Shown piece after piece: positions 44,222 to 52,746 of a stretch of 64,000 nt of DNA. The notes below the pieces were generated by a model, which had not been told where the DNA came from, did no database searches, and saw only the letters and a program-made list of their open reading frames with translations. A program made the translations under genes and the position numbers. The stretch spans positions 58,138 through 122,137 of the forward strand of contig NZ_CABJCG010000015.1 in the NCBI RefSeq assembly GCF_902364025.1, written 5' to 3'. Source of the stretch: Enterocloster lavalensis (GTDB taxonomy: Bacteria; Bacillota; Clostridia; Lachnospirales; Lachnospiraceae). The number at the start of each line of letters is the position of its first letter. Positions within the stretch are counted from its first letter, which is position 1.

Positions 44222-45109
44222 TTATACCATATCCTTTTGCTCCCCGCCACGGTAAACCTTATTTAATGTAAATCCGCGCCCCCGCACCTCGTTGATCTGG
44301 CTGATAATCATAAACGCCTCCGGGTCCGCGTCCAGCACCAGCTGGTTAACCTTTGGGAGGTCGCGGCTGGAAATGACCGCCAGAACCATATCCTGCTCCT
44401 TGTGCAGATAACCGGTTTCCATATGGATCAGGGAGGTTCCGCAGTCGATGCGCTCCGCCAGCAGGCGGTTGATGGCCGCGTACTCCCGGCTGATCACCTT
44501 CACCTGCATGCGCGCGCCGCCCAGCATCAGGGCCTTATCCAGCACCAGCGTGTACACCGCGATCAGCAGGATGCCGTAAAGGATGGCGTGAGCGTCGGAA
44601 TTCATCATCTGTAACCCCAGGATCACACAGTCGCACAGATAGATGGTCATTGAGACATTTACATTTTTTACCTTTTTAAGGATCAGGGCGGGGATGTCCA
44701 TGCCGCCCGTGGAGGCCCCGGCCCGCATGACGATGCCGATGCCCGCGCCGATCAGGCAGCCGGCGTAAAGCACGGCCACCAGCCGCTCCTCCATCACGAT
44801 TCCGGTCACCCCGGCCCGTTCCAGAATGCCCAGCAGCAGCGGATAAATCACCGTGCTCATCACCGTGGTCACCGCGAACTGCTTTCCCAGCACCCATGCG
44901 CCCAAAAGGAACATGGTAATGTTGAACACCGACACAAAGGCGCTGATGGGAATACCGGCGGTGCGGTTGAAAAACAGCGCCAGTCCCGTGGTTCCACCGG
45001 TGATCAGCTGGTTGGGCACGATAAACACCGTCACCGCCAGAGCATACAACAGATTTCCCAACACGATCATTGCCAGCTTTCCGGCTGCGCTTTTCCATTT
45101 TTTCTGCAT
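44222..45109 (-). CDS. YitT family membrane protein (DUF161/DUF2179)
   Basis: A 295-residue protein with five or six N-terminal membrane helices (DUF161; e.g. LYALAVTVFIVPNQLITGGTTGLALFFN, GCLIGAGIGIVMRAGASTGGMDIPALIL) and a C-terminal DUF2179 domain (VKVISREYAAINRLLAERIDCGTSLIHMETGYL). The family may be a transporter or sensor; its role is unknown. GGAG is eight bases before the ATG. A leader with its own terminator lies upstream. Confidence 0.9.
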   Translation of the reverse strand: MQKKWKSAAGKLAMIVLGNLLYALAVTVFIVPNQLITGGTTGLALFFNRTAGIPISAFVSVFNITMFLLGAWVLGKQFAVTTVMSTVIYPLLLGILERAGVTGIVMEERLVAVLYAGCLIGAGIGIVMRAGASTGGMDIPALILKKVKNVNVSMTIYLCDCVILGLQMMNSDAHAILYGILLIAVYTLVLDKALMLGGARMQVKVISREYAAINRLLAERIDCGTSLIHMETGYLHKEQDMVLAVISSRDLPKVNQLVLDADPEAFMIISQINEVRGRGFTLNKVYRGGEQKDMV

Positions 45110-45151
45110 TTCGTTACTCCTTTTTCACTCTACTATAGTAAAATTTCCAAT

Positions 45152-45331
45152 AAAAAAACGGCAGAAGCTCTGCCGTCTGTTCTCTGCATTCAGTTGTCGG
45201 TCCATAGGGGCCAAAAGCCCGCGGTTGTCCCTGATCATTTCTTGTCCAGTCCTTTATTCTCGCCGTCCCCGGTTGGAAACCTCCGCCCCGGGTTCACGCT
45301 TTATGGTAGCACCGGGGCGGGTGGATGTCAA
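45152..45331 (-). promoter_or_regulatory. possible terminator-containing leader of yitT
   Basis: Minus-strand TTGACA (45326-45331), 17 bases, TACCAT, then about 140 bases with a GGGC-TTTT-GGCCC hairpin, and an intrinsic terminator (ACGGCAGA-GCT-TCTGCCGT then seven T, 45152-45177) 45 bases before the yitT start. It could be an attenuation leader of unknown class, or simply the terminator of the gene upstream. The AGGGACAACCGCGG stretch only loosely resembles a T-box and lacks the UGG. Confidence 0.45.
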
Positions 45332-45354
45332 GCAAAGACTTATAATATAGGATA

Positions 45355-45918
45355 CTAAAAGTAAATCTCAGCCCTGTCAAAATACTGAAAGTCGCTTATT
45401 AAATGTTTCTGCGGCTTATCATAGATATCCGTGTAAATAATTTCCATTTCCAGTTTCCCCAGAATCTGCCGCAGCGCCGCCGTCTGTTCAGACGGCTTGT
45501 TCTCCAGTTCGATGAGAAAACGTTCCGCTCCCGGCGCAATGGCAATCCCCTTGATCGGCTGTTGATACCGTTTCCATATTCCACGGTTGGACAACTGCTT
45601 TTCCTCATCCATGGCCTCAATCGCATTTAACAGTACGTTCCAGGAACCGCCGCCGATACCGGCGGTAAAAATCCGCACATCTGTTATGATTCCAACGCCG
45701 ACCCCGTCGTTTCTGATCTTAACTGCAACCCGGTGCGGCAGATCCACCAGTTCAAAACTCAGAAGGGGCTTCACGCTGTTTTGGTTGAATTTCCTGCCCC
45801 TGCGTTCAATCTGAACCGATACAACAATGGCAGCTGCGGCTGTAAGAAACGACAGCGCGGAAACACCCAGACTCAGAATCCCCTGATGTTCGCCGACCCA
45901 CGTCAAAATATCGTTCAT
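45355..45918 (-). CDS. membrane-anchored protein of unknown function
   Basis: A 187-residue protein with one N-terminal membrane helix (GILSLGVSALSFLTAAAAIVVSVQI), a basic stop-transfer (ERRGRK) and a beta-rich cytoplasmic or extracytoplasmic domain (KPLLSFELVDLPHRVAVKIRNDGVGVGIITDVRIF, in part) that looks immunoglobulin-like. Similar single-helix proteins occur widely in clostridia without known function. ATG at 45918 preferred for spacing to AAGGA. It begins 53 bases after the T-box-linked small gene and may be under the same control. Confidence 0.6.
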   Translation of the reverse strand: MNDILTWVGEHQGILSLGVSALSFLTAAAAIVVSVQIERRGRKFNQNSVKPLLSFELVDLPHRVAVKIRNDGVGVGIITDVRIFTAGIGGGSWNVLLNAIEAMDEEKQLSNRGIWKRYQQPIKGIAIAPGAERFLIELENKPSEQTAALRQILGKLEMEIIYTDIYDKPQKHLISDFQYFDRAEIYF

Positions 45919-45971
45919 TCCCTGCATTTCCTTTCTGTATTCCGCCTCGAACCAATCCGTGAATTAATCCC

Positions 45972-46202
45972 CTATTTGATAAACCGCACAAAATTCCCCT
46001 GCCCGATCTTCATCACATCCCCCGTGTACAGCACGCCGCCCAGATCGTCCGCTGCCAGCAGCTCCCCTTCCACGGAGACCTCCCCCTGGCCCAGCAGGTT
46101 CAAAAATTCCTTTGCGTCGCGCACCAGACCCATTCCCACCAGGCCCTCGATGGCTCCCTCAACCGTGTCCTTCTCCCAATCCAGCAAAAATTCCTTCATC
46201 AT
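45972..46202 (-). CDS. 76-residue unknown protein behind a T-box leader
   Basis: A short acidic protein: an N-terminal amphipathic helical half (MKEFLLDWEKDTVEGAIEGLVGMGLVRDAKEFLNLL) and a beta-like half (EGELLAADDLGGVLYTGDVMKIG). No signal peptide, membrane segment or known domain is seen. GAGAGGGAG lies before the paired ATGs. The gene is the first downstream of a complete tyrosine-type T-box leader, so it is expected to be made when charged tRNA-Tyr is scarce. That is a strong hint of a link to tyrosine supply, but the molecular role is unknown. Confidence 0.65.
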   Translation of the reverse strand: MMKEFLLDWEKDTVEGAIEGLVGMGLVRDAKEFLNLLGQGEVSVEGELLAADDLGGVLYTGDVMKIGQGNFVRFIK

Positions 46203-46280
46203 CGCGATCTCTCCCTCTCATTTTGTGTTGTTTTTGGCTCTGCAACCGGCATAAGAATTTTTCGCTACTTTTTATAAACA

Positions 46281-46600
46281 AAAAAGTCCCGCCCCTTTGT
46301 TTCCAAAAGGACGAGACCTGATCTCGTGTTACCACCTTTCGTTCACCGCCAGCTCGCGCTGACAGCCTCAGCAGGTACGGCTCCGTGTTGCCTGAAACGA
46401 TACCCTGACACGCGGTTACGGGGTGTCCCTCCGTCGCAGCCTACTAGGTCCGGAAAATGCCTCCGTTCCGTTGGGTGCGCAGCTCCGAGATGTATTCACA
46501 ATCCATATCCATGCGCCTCTCATCAACCGGCTGCTTTCTGTATGGCTTCCTGACTGCTACTCTTTCTCTTCATAGCCTTTCTTATGTTCTGATATGCAGA
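46281..46600 (-). promoter_or_regulatory. T-box leader, tyrosine specifier
   Basis: Minus-strand leader of about 320 bases. Stem I shows AGAGTAGC, a distal GCAGCCGGTTGATGAGAGGC block and GTGAATACATCTCGGAGC, where the specifier position reads UAC (46494-46492), a Tyr codon. The T-box sequence AAGGTGGTAACACGAG (near 46326-46341) carries the UGGN bulge that pairs with the tRNA acceptor end. A terminator stem (46286-46317) ends in six T at 46281. A TTGACA (46640-46645) overlapping the aldolase stop could be the -35. Confidence 0.9.
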
Positions 46601-46641
46601 TGTCTGTTATTTATAGTTTTTAGCACAAAATGAACCGGATG

Positions 46642-47508
46642 TCAAGCCTTTCCAAGACTTCCGAACAGAGTCATTTTCTCAATGCATTTTTCCTTGGTCG
46701 CCACCAGGCCGTCGGCCAGCAGCGCTCTGGGGGTAAAGCCGTTGCCCGTTAAGTCCCTGCCGTCCTCGATGAATTTCCGGGTGGCCTCGGTGAAGGCGAT
46801 CTGGCACTCTGTGTTTACGTTGACCTTGCAGACGCCCAGGGAAATGGCCTGGCGGACCATGTCGTCCGGTATCCCGGAGCCGCCGTGGAGCACCAGCGGA
46901 ATGTCCCCCGCCGCCTTCTGGATGGCGGCCAGCACCTCAAAGTTCAGGCCCTTCCAGTCGGCCGGATACTTGCCGTGGATGTTGCCGATGCCCGCCGCCA
47001 GCATATCGATGCCAAGCTTCGCGATCTGTCCGCACTCAGCCGGGTCCGCGCACTCGCCCATGGCCACGTGACCGTCCTCCTGGCCGCCGATGCAGCCCAC
47101 CTCGGCCTCCACGGAAACGTTCTTCTCCCGGCACAGCTCCACGATATGGCGTGTTTTCTCCAGATTTTCCTCAATGGGCAGCTTGGAGCCGTCGAACATC
47201 ACGGAGCTGAAGCCGCCGTTTAACGCGTCCAATGCCTCCTCGTATTTGCCGTGGTCCACGTGCAGGGCCACCGGAACCGTGATATCCAGATAGGCCATAA
47301 AGTCCTCGACCATATCCGTGATCGTCCGGTAACCGCCCATGTACTTGGCCGTGCCGCCGGAAACGCCCAGAATGATAGGGGAATGGGTTTCCTGGGCCGC
47401 CAGCAAAAAGGCTCTGACCGACTCCATATTGTTCAGGTTGAAATGGCCCACCGCGTAATGTCCTTCTTTGGCCTTCCGAAGCATTTCCTTCGCATTTACT
47501 AATCTCAT
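46642..47508 (-). CDS. class II ketose-bisphosphate aldolase
   Basis: A 288-residue zinc aldolase of the FbaA/GatY/KbaY family, cleaving a ketose bisphosphate to dihydroxyacetone phosphate and an aldehyde. Motifs: YAVGHFNLNNMES, VALHVDHGKYEEAL (Asp and Zn His), SVMFDGSKLPIEEN, VEAEVGCIGGQEDG, GNIHGKYP, PLVLHGGSGIPDD (Zn His) and KVNVNTECQIAF. The substrate cannot be set from sequence. It ends the eight-gene operon with the split transketolase and PfkB kinase. AAAGGAG before ATG. Confidence 0.9.
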   Translation of the reverse strand: MRLVNAKEMLRKAKEGHYAVGHFNLNNMESVRAFLLAAQETHSPIILGVSGGTAKYMGGYRTITDMVEDFMAYLDITVPVALHVDHGKYEEALDALNGGFSSVMFDGSKLPIEENLEKTRHIVELCREKNVSVEAEVGCIGGQEDGHVAMGECADPAECGQIAKLGIDMLAAGIGNIHGKYPADWKGLNFEVLAAIQKAAGDIPLVLHGGSGIPDDMVRQAISLGVCKVNVNTECQIAFTEATRKFIEDGRDLTGNGFTPRALLADGLVATKEKCIEKMTLFGSLGKA

Positions 47509-47544
47509 GATACTACTCTCCTTTATATTTTTTCCACTGCAGGT

Positions 47545-49203
47545 TTACAGCGTAATTTCTCTTCCTTTCGAAAGTTTCGTAACCAATACCAGGGAAATAA
47601 TCGTCATCACCGTCAGAATGGTGGAGATGGCGCACGCCTTTCCGTCCGTACCTCTGGACACCATGATGTAAACGCCCAGGTTCAGGGTGATGGTCTTGGA
47701 GCTGTACAGGATAATGGACGAGGACAGTTCCGTAATCAGGGTTACCCAGCTCAAAATGGCTCCGGACATGATACCGTTTACCATCATCGGCGTTGTGACC
47801 TTCCAGAACGTCTTAAACTTCGACGCGCCCAGGCTGGCCGACGCCTCCTCCACCGTGATGGGGATCTGCTGCAGAATCGCCACGCTGCTGCGGATGGTGT
47901 AGGGGATTCTGCGGATACACATGGAAACCACCATGATGGCCGCCGTGCCGGTCAGCACCAGCGGTCCCTTGCTAAAGCCCATGACCAGCGCGATACCGAC
48001 CACGGAACCGGGGATGATGTAGGGCAGCATGGACAGGGTGTCGATGATGTTGTTCACATGGTTCCTTCTGCGCACCACCAGGTAGGCGATCAGCACGGCT
48101 AACAGGATGATTAACACCAGCGCGCTGCCGCAGATGACGATGGTATTTTTCACCGCATCGCCCATGGTCTCAAAAATCTGCCGGTAGCTCATCAGGGAAT
48201 AACCGGGTTTAAACATGTTGCCCGTCTTGGAGGTGTTGCGGAACGAGCAGTAAATCAGGTAAAACTGGGGCAGAAAAGAGACCGCCACCAGGCCGTAAGC
48301 GTAAAAATGGGCGAAAAAGCTGAGCACCGGATGGGGCTTCTTGCGCTCGATGGGGTGCAGCGCGTTCATGGTGAAGCTGTAGTGGTTGGACAGCATTTTC
48401 TGAATCAGGAACACGATGGCCGTGATAATGATGGCGATCACGCTGACCGCGGCCGCAAAGTTGTGGTTGACCGAGGTCTCGCCCACATACTGCTTGTAAA
48501 TCTCCACCGGGAAGGTGCGGTATCCCTCGCCGATCAGAAGGGGCGTGCCGAAATCGGCCAGGGCGCGCATGAATACCATCAGGGCCGCGGCCAGAATGGA
48601 GGGCATGCACAGGGGCACCACCACCTTGAAGAACCGCTTGACGCCCCGGCATCCCATGTTGGAGGAGGCCTCTAACAGGGAGTTGTCGATATTTTTCAGC
48701 GCGCCGGACACGTACAGAAATACCAGCGGGAACAGCTTGGTGGCCAGCACCAAAAGAATCCCGTTGAAGCCGTAGATGGACGGCATCTCGATCCCCAGGT
48801 TCCGGCTGAAAAACTTGGTGATAATGCCGGAACGGCCCAGCAGAAGGATCCAGGAGTACGCGCCGATAAAGGGGGCGGACATGGAGCAGAGAATGATCAT
48901 GACCTGTAAAAAGTTCCGGCCCTTCAGCTCATACATGTTGTAAAGATAGGCCAGGGGAACGCCCAGGGCCAGGGTCACCACCGTCACGCACACGGCGATC
49001 TTAAAGCTGTTTAACAGCGTGGAAAAATAGTAGGTATCGCTGAAAAACTGCTTGAAATACTGCATCGTGAAGGTGCCCTGTTCATTGTCCAGCACGGACT
49101 GCACCAGGATTTTCAGGAGCGGATAGAGCATGAATACAATATACAGAAGAAGGATCCCAAGGCTGATGCCCATCCACATATCGATTTTTTGTTTCTTTTT
49201 CAT
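47545..49203 (-). CDS. ABC transporter permease, two fused domains
   Basis: A 552-residue membrane protein with two copies of the binding-protein-dependent permease domain, about 12 helices, as in FbpB/AfuB-type transporters. The EAA loops can be seen twice: LEASSNMGCRGVKRFFKVVVPLCMPS and VEEASASLGASKFKTFWKVTTPMMVNG (in part). Permeases of this class move Fe3+, polyamines, phosphonates or, in the AfuABC system, sugar phosphates. It partners the ATPase and binding protein encoded next to it. Confidence 0.9.
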   Translation of the reverse strand: MKKKQKIDMWMGISLGILLLYIVFMLYPLLKILVQSVLDNEQGTFTMQYFKQFFSDTYYFSTLLNSFKIAVCVTVVTLALGVPLAYLYNMYELKGRNFLQVMIILCSMSAPFIGAYSWILLLGRSGIITKFFSRNLGIEMPSIYGFNGILLVLATKLFPLVFLYVSGALKNIDNSLLEASSNMGCRGVKRFFKVVVPLCMPSILAAALMVFMRALADFGTPLLIGEGYRTFPVEIYKQYVGETSVNHNFAAAVSVIAIIITAIVFLIQKMLSNHYSFTMNALHPIERKKPHPVLSFFAHFYAYGLVAVSFLPQFYLIYCSFRNTSKTGNMFKPGYSLMSYRQIFETMGDAVKNTIVICGSALVLIILLAVLIAYLVVRRRNHVNNIIDTLSMLPYIIPGSVVGIALVMGFSKGPLVLTGTAAIMVVSMCIRRIPYTIRSSVAILQQIPITVEEASASLGASKFKTFWKVTTPMMVNGIMSGAILSWVTLITELSSSIILYSSKTITLNLGVYIMVSRGTDGKACAISTILTVMTIISLVLVTKLSKGREITL

Positions 49204-49218
49204 AGACAGTCCCCCTCC

Positions 49219-50313
49219 TTAACGCATCAGGGACTTGGAACCGTCCTCGGTAAACAGGTTGATCTTTTCCTTCTTGACCTGCAGGCGAATCCGGGAACCC
49301 TTATCCAGAATATCGTCGATCCGTGATTCCTGGATGATCTCCACGCGCTCCCCTGAATCCAGATTCACAAAATAGTGGGTGTTCAGGCCCAGGAAGGTGC
49401 TGTATTCCACGGTGGCCCCGATTCCCTCCTGGTCCTCCGGTACGATCTCAAATTCCTCGGGGCGGATGGAAACGGTCAGAGGCGTCTTGTCCTCCACGCC
49501 GCGCACCATGCTGTCCATGGTCACGTAGTAGCCGTCCGAAAACGTGATGCCGCGCTGGCCGTCCGCTTTCAGGGAGGCCTCCACCTTGAGCACGTTGGTC
49601 CGGCCGATGAAGGTGGCCACAAACAGGTTGGAGGGGCGCTGGTACAGGTTCTTGGGCGTTCCGATCTGCTGGATCACGCCCTGGTTCATAACCGCGATGC
49701 GGTCCGACACCGCCATGGCTTCCTCCTGGTCGTGGGTCACGTAGACGGTGGTAATTCCCAGTTTATTCTGTATTTCCTTGATCACCTCGCGCATCTCCAC
49801 GCGGAGCTTGGCGTCTAAGTTGCTCAGGGGTTCATCCATCAACAGGACGCTTGGCTCGATGGCCAGGGCGCGGGCCAGCGCCACGCGCTGCTGCTGCCCG
49901 CCGGAAAGCCGCTCGGGAAGCCGGTCCTGATATTCTTCGATTTTCATCAGACCCAGAAACTTCTGCGTCCGTTCTTCTATCTGATCCTTCGGCAGTTTCC
50001 GGTTCTGAAGGCCGAAGGCAACGTTCTTTTTCACGGTCAAATGCGGGAAAATCGCATAGTTCTGGAACACCATGCCGATGTTGCGCTTTTCAGGCGCCAG
50101 ATCGTTGATCTTCTGGTCGTTGAAGTAAAAGTCTCCGCCCTCAATGGTGTTGAATCCGGCGATCATTCTCAGTAATGTTGTCTTTCCACAACCAGACGGT
50201 CCCAGGAGGGTGAAGAACTCACCTTCCTCAATCACAACCGAAAGGTCGGGAATTATGACATTGTTGCCGTATTGTTTCAAAGCGTGACTGATTTTAATTT
50301 TCACCTTGTCCAT
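49219..50313 (-). CDS. ABC transporter ATP-binding protein (PotA/FbpC/AfuC type)
   Basis: A 364-residue ATPase. Walker A GPSGCGKTT, Q-loop GMVFQNYAIFPHLTVKKN, signature LSGGQQQRVALARALA, Walker B VLLMDEPLSNLDAKLR and the H-loop VTHDQEEAMA are intact. The C-terminal TOBE domain (ISIRPEEFEIV-like) marks the MalK/PotA/FbpC group. It drives the fused permease downstream. Start follows GGGGATAGGGG. Confidence 0.93.
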   Translation of the reverse strand: MDKVKIKISHALKQYGNNVIIPDLSVVIEEGEFFTLLGPSGCGKTTLLRMIAGFNTIEGGDFYFNDQKINDLAPEKRNIGMVFQNYAIFPHLTVKKNVAFGLQNRKLPKDQIEERTQKFLGLMKIEEYQDRLPERLSGGQQQRVALARALAIEPSVLLMDEPLSNLDAKLRVEMREVIKEIQNKLGITTVYVTHDQEEAMAVSDRIAVMNQGVIQQIGTPKNLYQRPSNLFVATFIGRTNVLKVEASLKADGQRGITFSDGYYVTMDSMVRGVEDKTPLTVSIRPEEFEIVPEDQEGIGATVEYSTFLGLNTHYFVNLDSGERVEIIQESRIDDILDKGSRIRLQVKKEKINLFTEDGSKSLMR

Positions 50314-50356
50314 AATTCCCCTATCCCCTCATTCATTTATCGATGGCAGCAGTTTG

Positions 50357-50470
50357 GATGGCGTGAAAATGGTGAGGTAAGCAGCGTCAAGCCCGCTTGC
50401 AGGCGGCTTTCCTCACCATTTTTCACATCAGATGGACATCCGGCGCTCCCTGACCGGCCTTTCCGGTCAG
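50357..50470 (-). repeat. large hairpin element between binding-protein and ATPase genes
   Basis: Arms 50357-50377 (GATGGCGTGAAAATGGTGAGG) and 50411-50429 pair across a 33-base loop region with a CCGCCTGCAAGCGGGC substem; a second hairpin (CTGACCGG...CCGGTCAG) lies at 50450-50470. No T tract. Such stems often protect the upstream binding-protein message. Confidence 0.6.
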
Positions 50471-50514
50471 AAAGATAAGCCGTATGTACAGTTGCCGTTT
50501 ATCTCATATCAATC

Positions 50515-51642
50515 CTATTTTGTTTTCCAAAGCTCGATCCAGCGGTTTAAGATATCTTCCTGGTTCTTGGCCAGTCCCTCGGTATCGGCCGCTTTGTAGT
50601 TGATGTCGCTGAGATTGGGCAGCCACTCGTTCTCAATGTCTAAGTTTGCGTTGGCCTGTCTGGCGCCGCACTCATTGTAGATGGCCTGGCACTCGTCGCT
50701 CTCCAGGAAATCCATGAACAGCTTGGCATTATCCAGATTCTTACAATTCTTGATGATCGCGGAACCGAATGCGATGCTGGTCACGCCTTCCTTGGGGTAT
50801 ACAATGTGCACGCCCTCAGCACCCTCGGAGAGCATCTGCACGCAGGCCGGCTCATAGGTCATGCCAACGGTGTACTCGCCGTTGTAAACGCCCTTGTAAA
50901 CCGCGGAGGAACCGTCGGTGATCACCATGTTGTCCATCAGCTTGTCGATGAAGTCCCAGGCCTCTTCGCTGTCGTAGCCGCCGAAATCGGTCAATACACA
51001 CTGCAGCTGGTTCCACGCGCTGGAGCTGGCGGTGGGATCGCCGTTTGCCACCTGGCCCTTTAAGGCAGGATTCAGCAGATCTTCATAGCCGGTGATGGTG
51101 ACGCCCGCTTTTTTCTCCAGCTCGTCGTTTACCCACAGGCAGGGAATCTGGGCGTCGTGGTAGGTGAGGACGCCTGTGGTATTTTTGAACTCATCGGGCA
51201 TCTTGTCGTCGTTCTTGCAAACGTAGGTCTCAAACAGATCGCTGTAGGTCAGGGTGTCGGCGTACACCAGTCCGCCGAACATCACGTCGCCCTGGGGATT
51301 GTCGGCCTCCGCCTGGATTCTGGTCTTACACTCTCCGGCTCCGGCCTGGGTGTAGCTGATCTTGATATCCGGGTATTTCTCCTGGAACGCGCCCACAATG
51401 GCGTTGTACTGGAGATCGCTGACCGTTGTGTAGATGTTTAAGTCCCCGCTTGCGGCGGCTGCCTCCTCCTGACTCTCGGCCTCGGTGGCTTCCTCCTTGC
51501 TCTCGGGAGCCGCGGCCTGCGTCTCGGCCTTGGTCTCGGGCGCTGCGGTGGTGGTGGGATCAGCGGCTTTTCCGCCTCCGCATCCGGTGATCAGTCCCGC
51601 CGTCATAACGGCCCCCAGCAGTAATGCTACTTGTTTCCTCAT
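50515..51642 (-). CDS. ABC transporter substrate-binding lipoprotein (COG1840, AfuA/FbpA-like)
   Basis: A 375-residue lipoprotein with lipobox ITGC (Cys 21), a Glu/Ala/Thr-rich tether and a periplasmic-binding-protein fold. The start NIYTTVSDLQYNAIVGAFQEKYPDIKI and QAEADNPQGDVMFGG are typical of the Fe3+/sugar-phosphate group. The adjacent Tyr pair used for Fe3+ is not evident (only GMTYEPA), which argues for another ligand. Genetic context (kinase, transketolase, aldolase, RpiR) suggests a sugar or sugar phosphate; this is inference. Confidence 0.88.
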   Translation of the reverse strand: MRKQVALLLGAVMTAGLITGCGGGKAADPTTTAAPETKAETQAAAPESKEEATEAESQEEAAAASGDLNIYTTVSDLQYNAIVGAFQEKYPDIKISYTQAGAGECKTRIQAEADNPQGDVMFGGLVYADTLTYSDLFETYVCKNDDKMPDEFKNTTGVLTYHDAQIPCLWVNDELEKKAGVTITGYEDLLNPALKGQVANGDPTASSSAWNQLQCVLTDFGGYDSEEAWDFIDKLMDNMVITDGSSAVYKGVYNGEYTVGMTYEPACVQMLSEGAEGVHIVYPKEGVTSIAFGSAIIKNCKNLDNAKLFMDFLESDECQAIYNECGARQANANLDIENEWLPNLSDINYKAADTEGLAKNQEDILNRWIELWKTK

Positions 51643-51808
51643 AATCTTAATATCCTCCTTTTCTTTGATTACGTGTTTATCAACAATAGTCCGGCGCAGC
51701 CTGCGCGCGGCTATTTGTTACCTGAATGAGTGTAGGAAAATGAACGGCTTCCGGCCGGTTATTTTACGGAGCCGGTCCGCCGGTTCTTCTTGCGGCACCG
51801 TCCACAAG

Positions 51809-52732
51809 CTATTCCACGGCGCCGTTCCGGCTGAGAAACGCCTCGGCGGCCGCCCGGTCCGGGATCCCCGCTCTCCCGCCGCGCTTCAGACATTTGAGCG
51901 CCGCGGCCGCGCTGGCAAACCTCAGACAGTATTCCGGGTCCGGCCTGGTCAGCCAGCACGCCAGAAACGCCCCGTGAAACGTGTCCCCCGCTCCCGTCGT
52001 ATCCACCGCCCGTATCTCAAACGCGGGTAAATGCTTCACGCATCCGTCCCTGACATACCAGCAGCCCCGGCTGCCCGCGGTTGAAGCCAAAACCTTCGGC
52101 CCCAGCTTTGCCATCACGGCCAGCGCTTCCTCCACGCTGTCCTTGCCGGTCAGACGCCGGGGGTATTTCTCGTTGGCGATCAGAATATCGGCCAGGGAGG
52201 CCAGCTCCCAGTTCTTTTCGTTGTCCTCCTGCATGGAACAGGCGTCCAGGGAAACGGTGATTCCCAGCTCCTTTGCCAGCCTGGCCGCCCTCAGCGCGTT
52301 TTCATACTGAGTGCCGTCCAGGTGAAGGATCCTGGCCCCCGCCAGCGCGGCGCGGATCTCATCCGTAAAGCGCAGCGCCGGAAGCTGATCCCGGTATGGG
52401 AACTTGGTGCGGCTGCCGTTTTCCGGGTTGACCATCACATAGGAAGTGGAACTGCGCCCGCCGGGAATCCTGCGGATCAGCTCTGTCTGCACTCCCTCAC
52501 GGTGGAATCCATCGAGAATCCTGTCTCCCACCGGATCGTCCCCCAGGTTGGCGATCACGCCCGCTCTGGCCCCCAGCCTGGACGCCGCCACCATGGCGGT
52601 GGCCGCCGCTCCCCCGCCCTGGGAATCGTCAATTTCCAGAATATGGGTAGAACCGTCCTCGGGCGGGTACTGCTCCACCACGCATATATTGTCCTGGCAG
52701 CAATGTCCGATGCCCCAAATATCCACAGCCAT
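51809..52732 (-). CDS. PfkB family carbohydrate kinase
   Basis: A 307-residue ribokinase-fold sugar kinase. It has DSQGGGAAATAMVAASRLGA with the N-terminal Gly-Gly substrate site, GDDPVGDRILDGFHREGV, and the C-terminal signature VDTTGAGDTFHGAFLA with the catalytic Asp. The overall pattern resembles YihV/sulfofructose kinase and ribokinase-like members, so the substrate is likely a ketose or ketose phosphate. ATG at 52732 preferred with GGGGGAG upstream; an upstream extension is atypical. The transketolase C subunit gene ends 15 bases upstream. Confidence 0.88.
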   Translation of the reverse strand: MAVDIWGIGHCCQDNICVVEQYPPEDGSTHILEIDDSQGGGAAATAMVAASRLGARAGVIANLGDDPVGDRILDGFHREGVQTELIRRIPGGRSSTSYVMVNPENGSRTKFPYRDQLPALRFTDEIRAALAGARILHLDGTQYENALRAARLAKELGITVSLDACSMQEDNEKNWELASLADILIANEKYPRRLTGKDSVEEALAVMAKLGPKVLASTAGSRGCWYVRDGCVKHLPAFEIRAVDTTGAGDTFHGAFLACWLTRPDPEYCLRFASAAAALKCLKRGGRAGIPDRAAAEAFLSRNGAVE

Positions 52733-52746
52733 CGTCCTGCTCCCCC

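Noticed and set aside
45200..45240. T-box in the yitT leader
   Set aside because: AGGGACAACCGCGG lacks the UGG that pairs with the tRNA end and there is no recognisable Stem I.
47545..51642. Iron uptake transporter
   Set aside because: Family names suggest Fe3+, but the operon is full of sugar genes and the Tyr pair for Fe3+ is not evident; sugar (phosphate) import is more likely.
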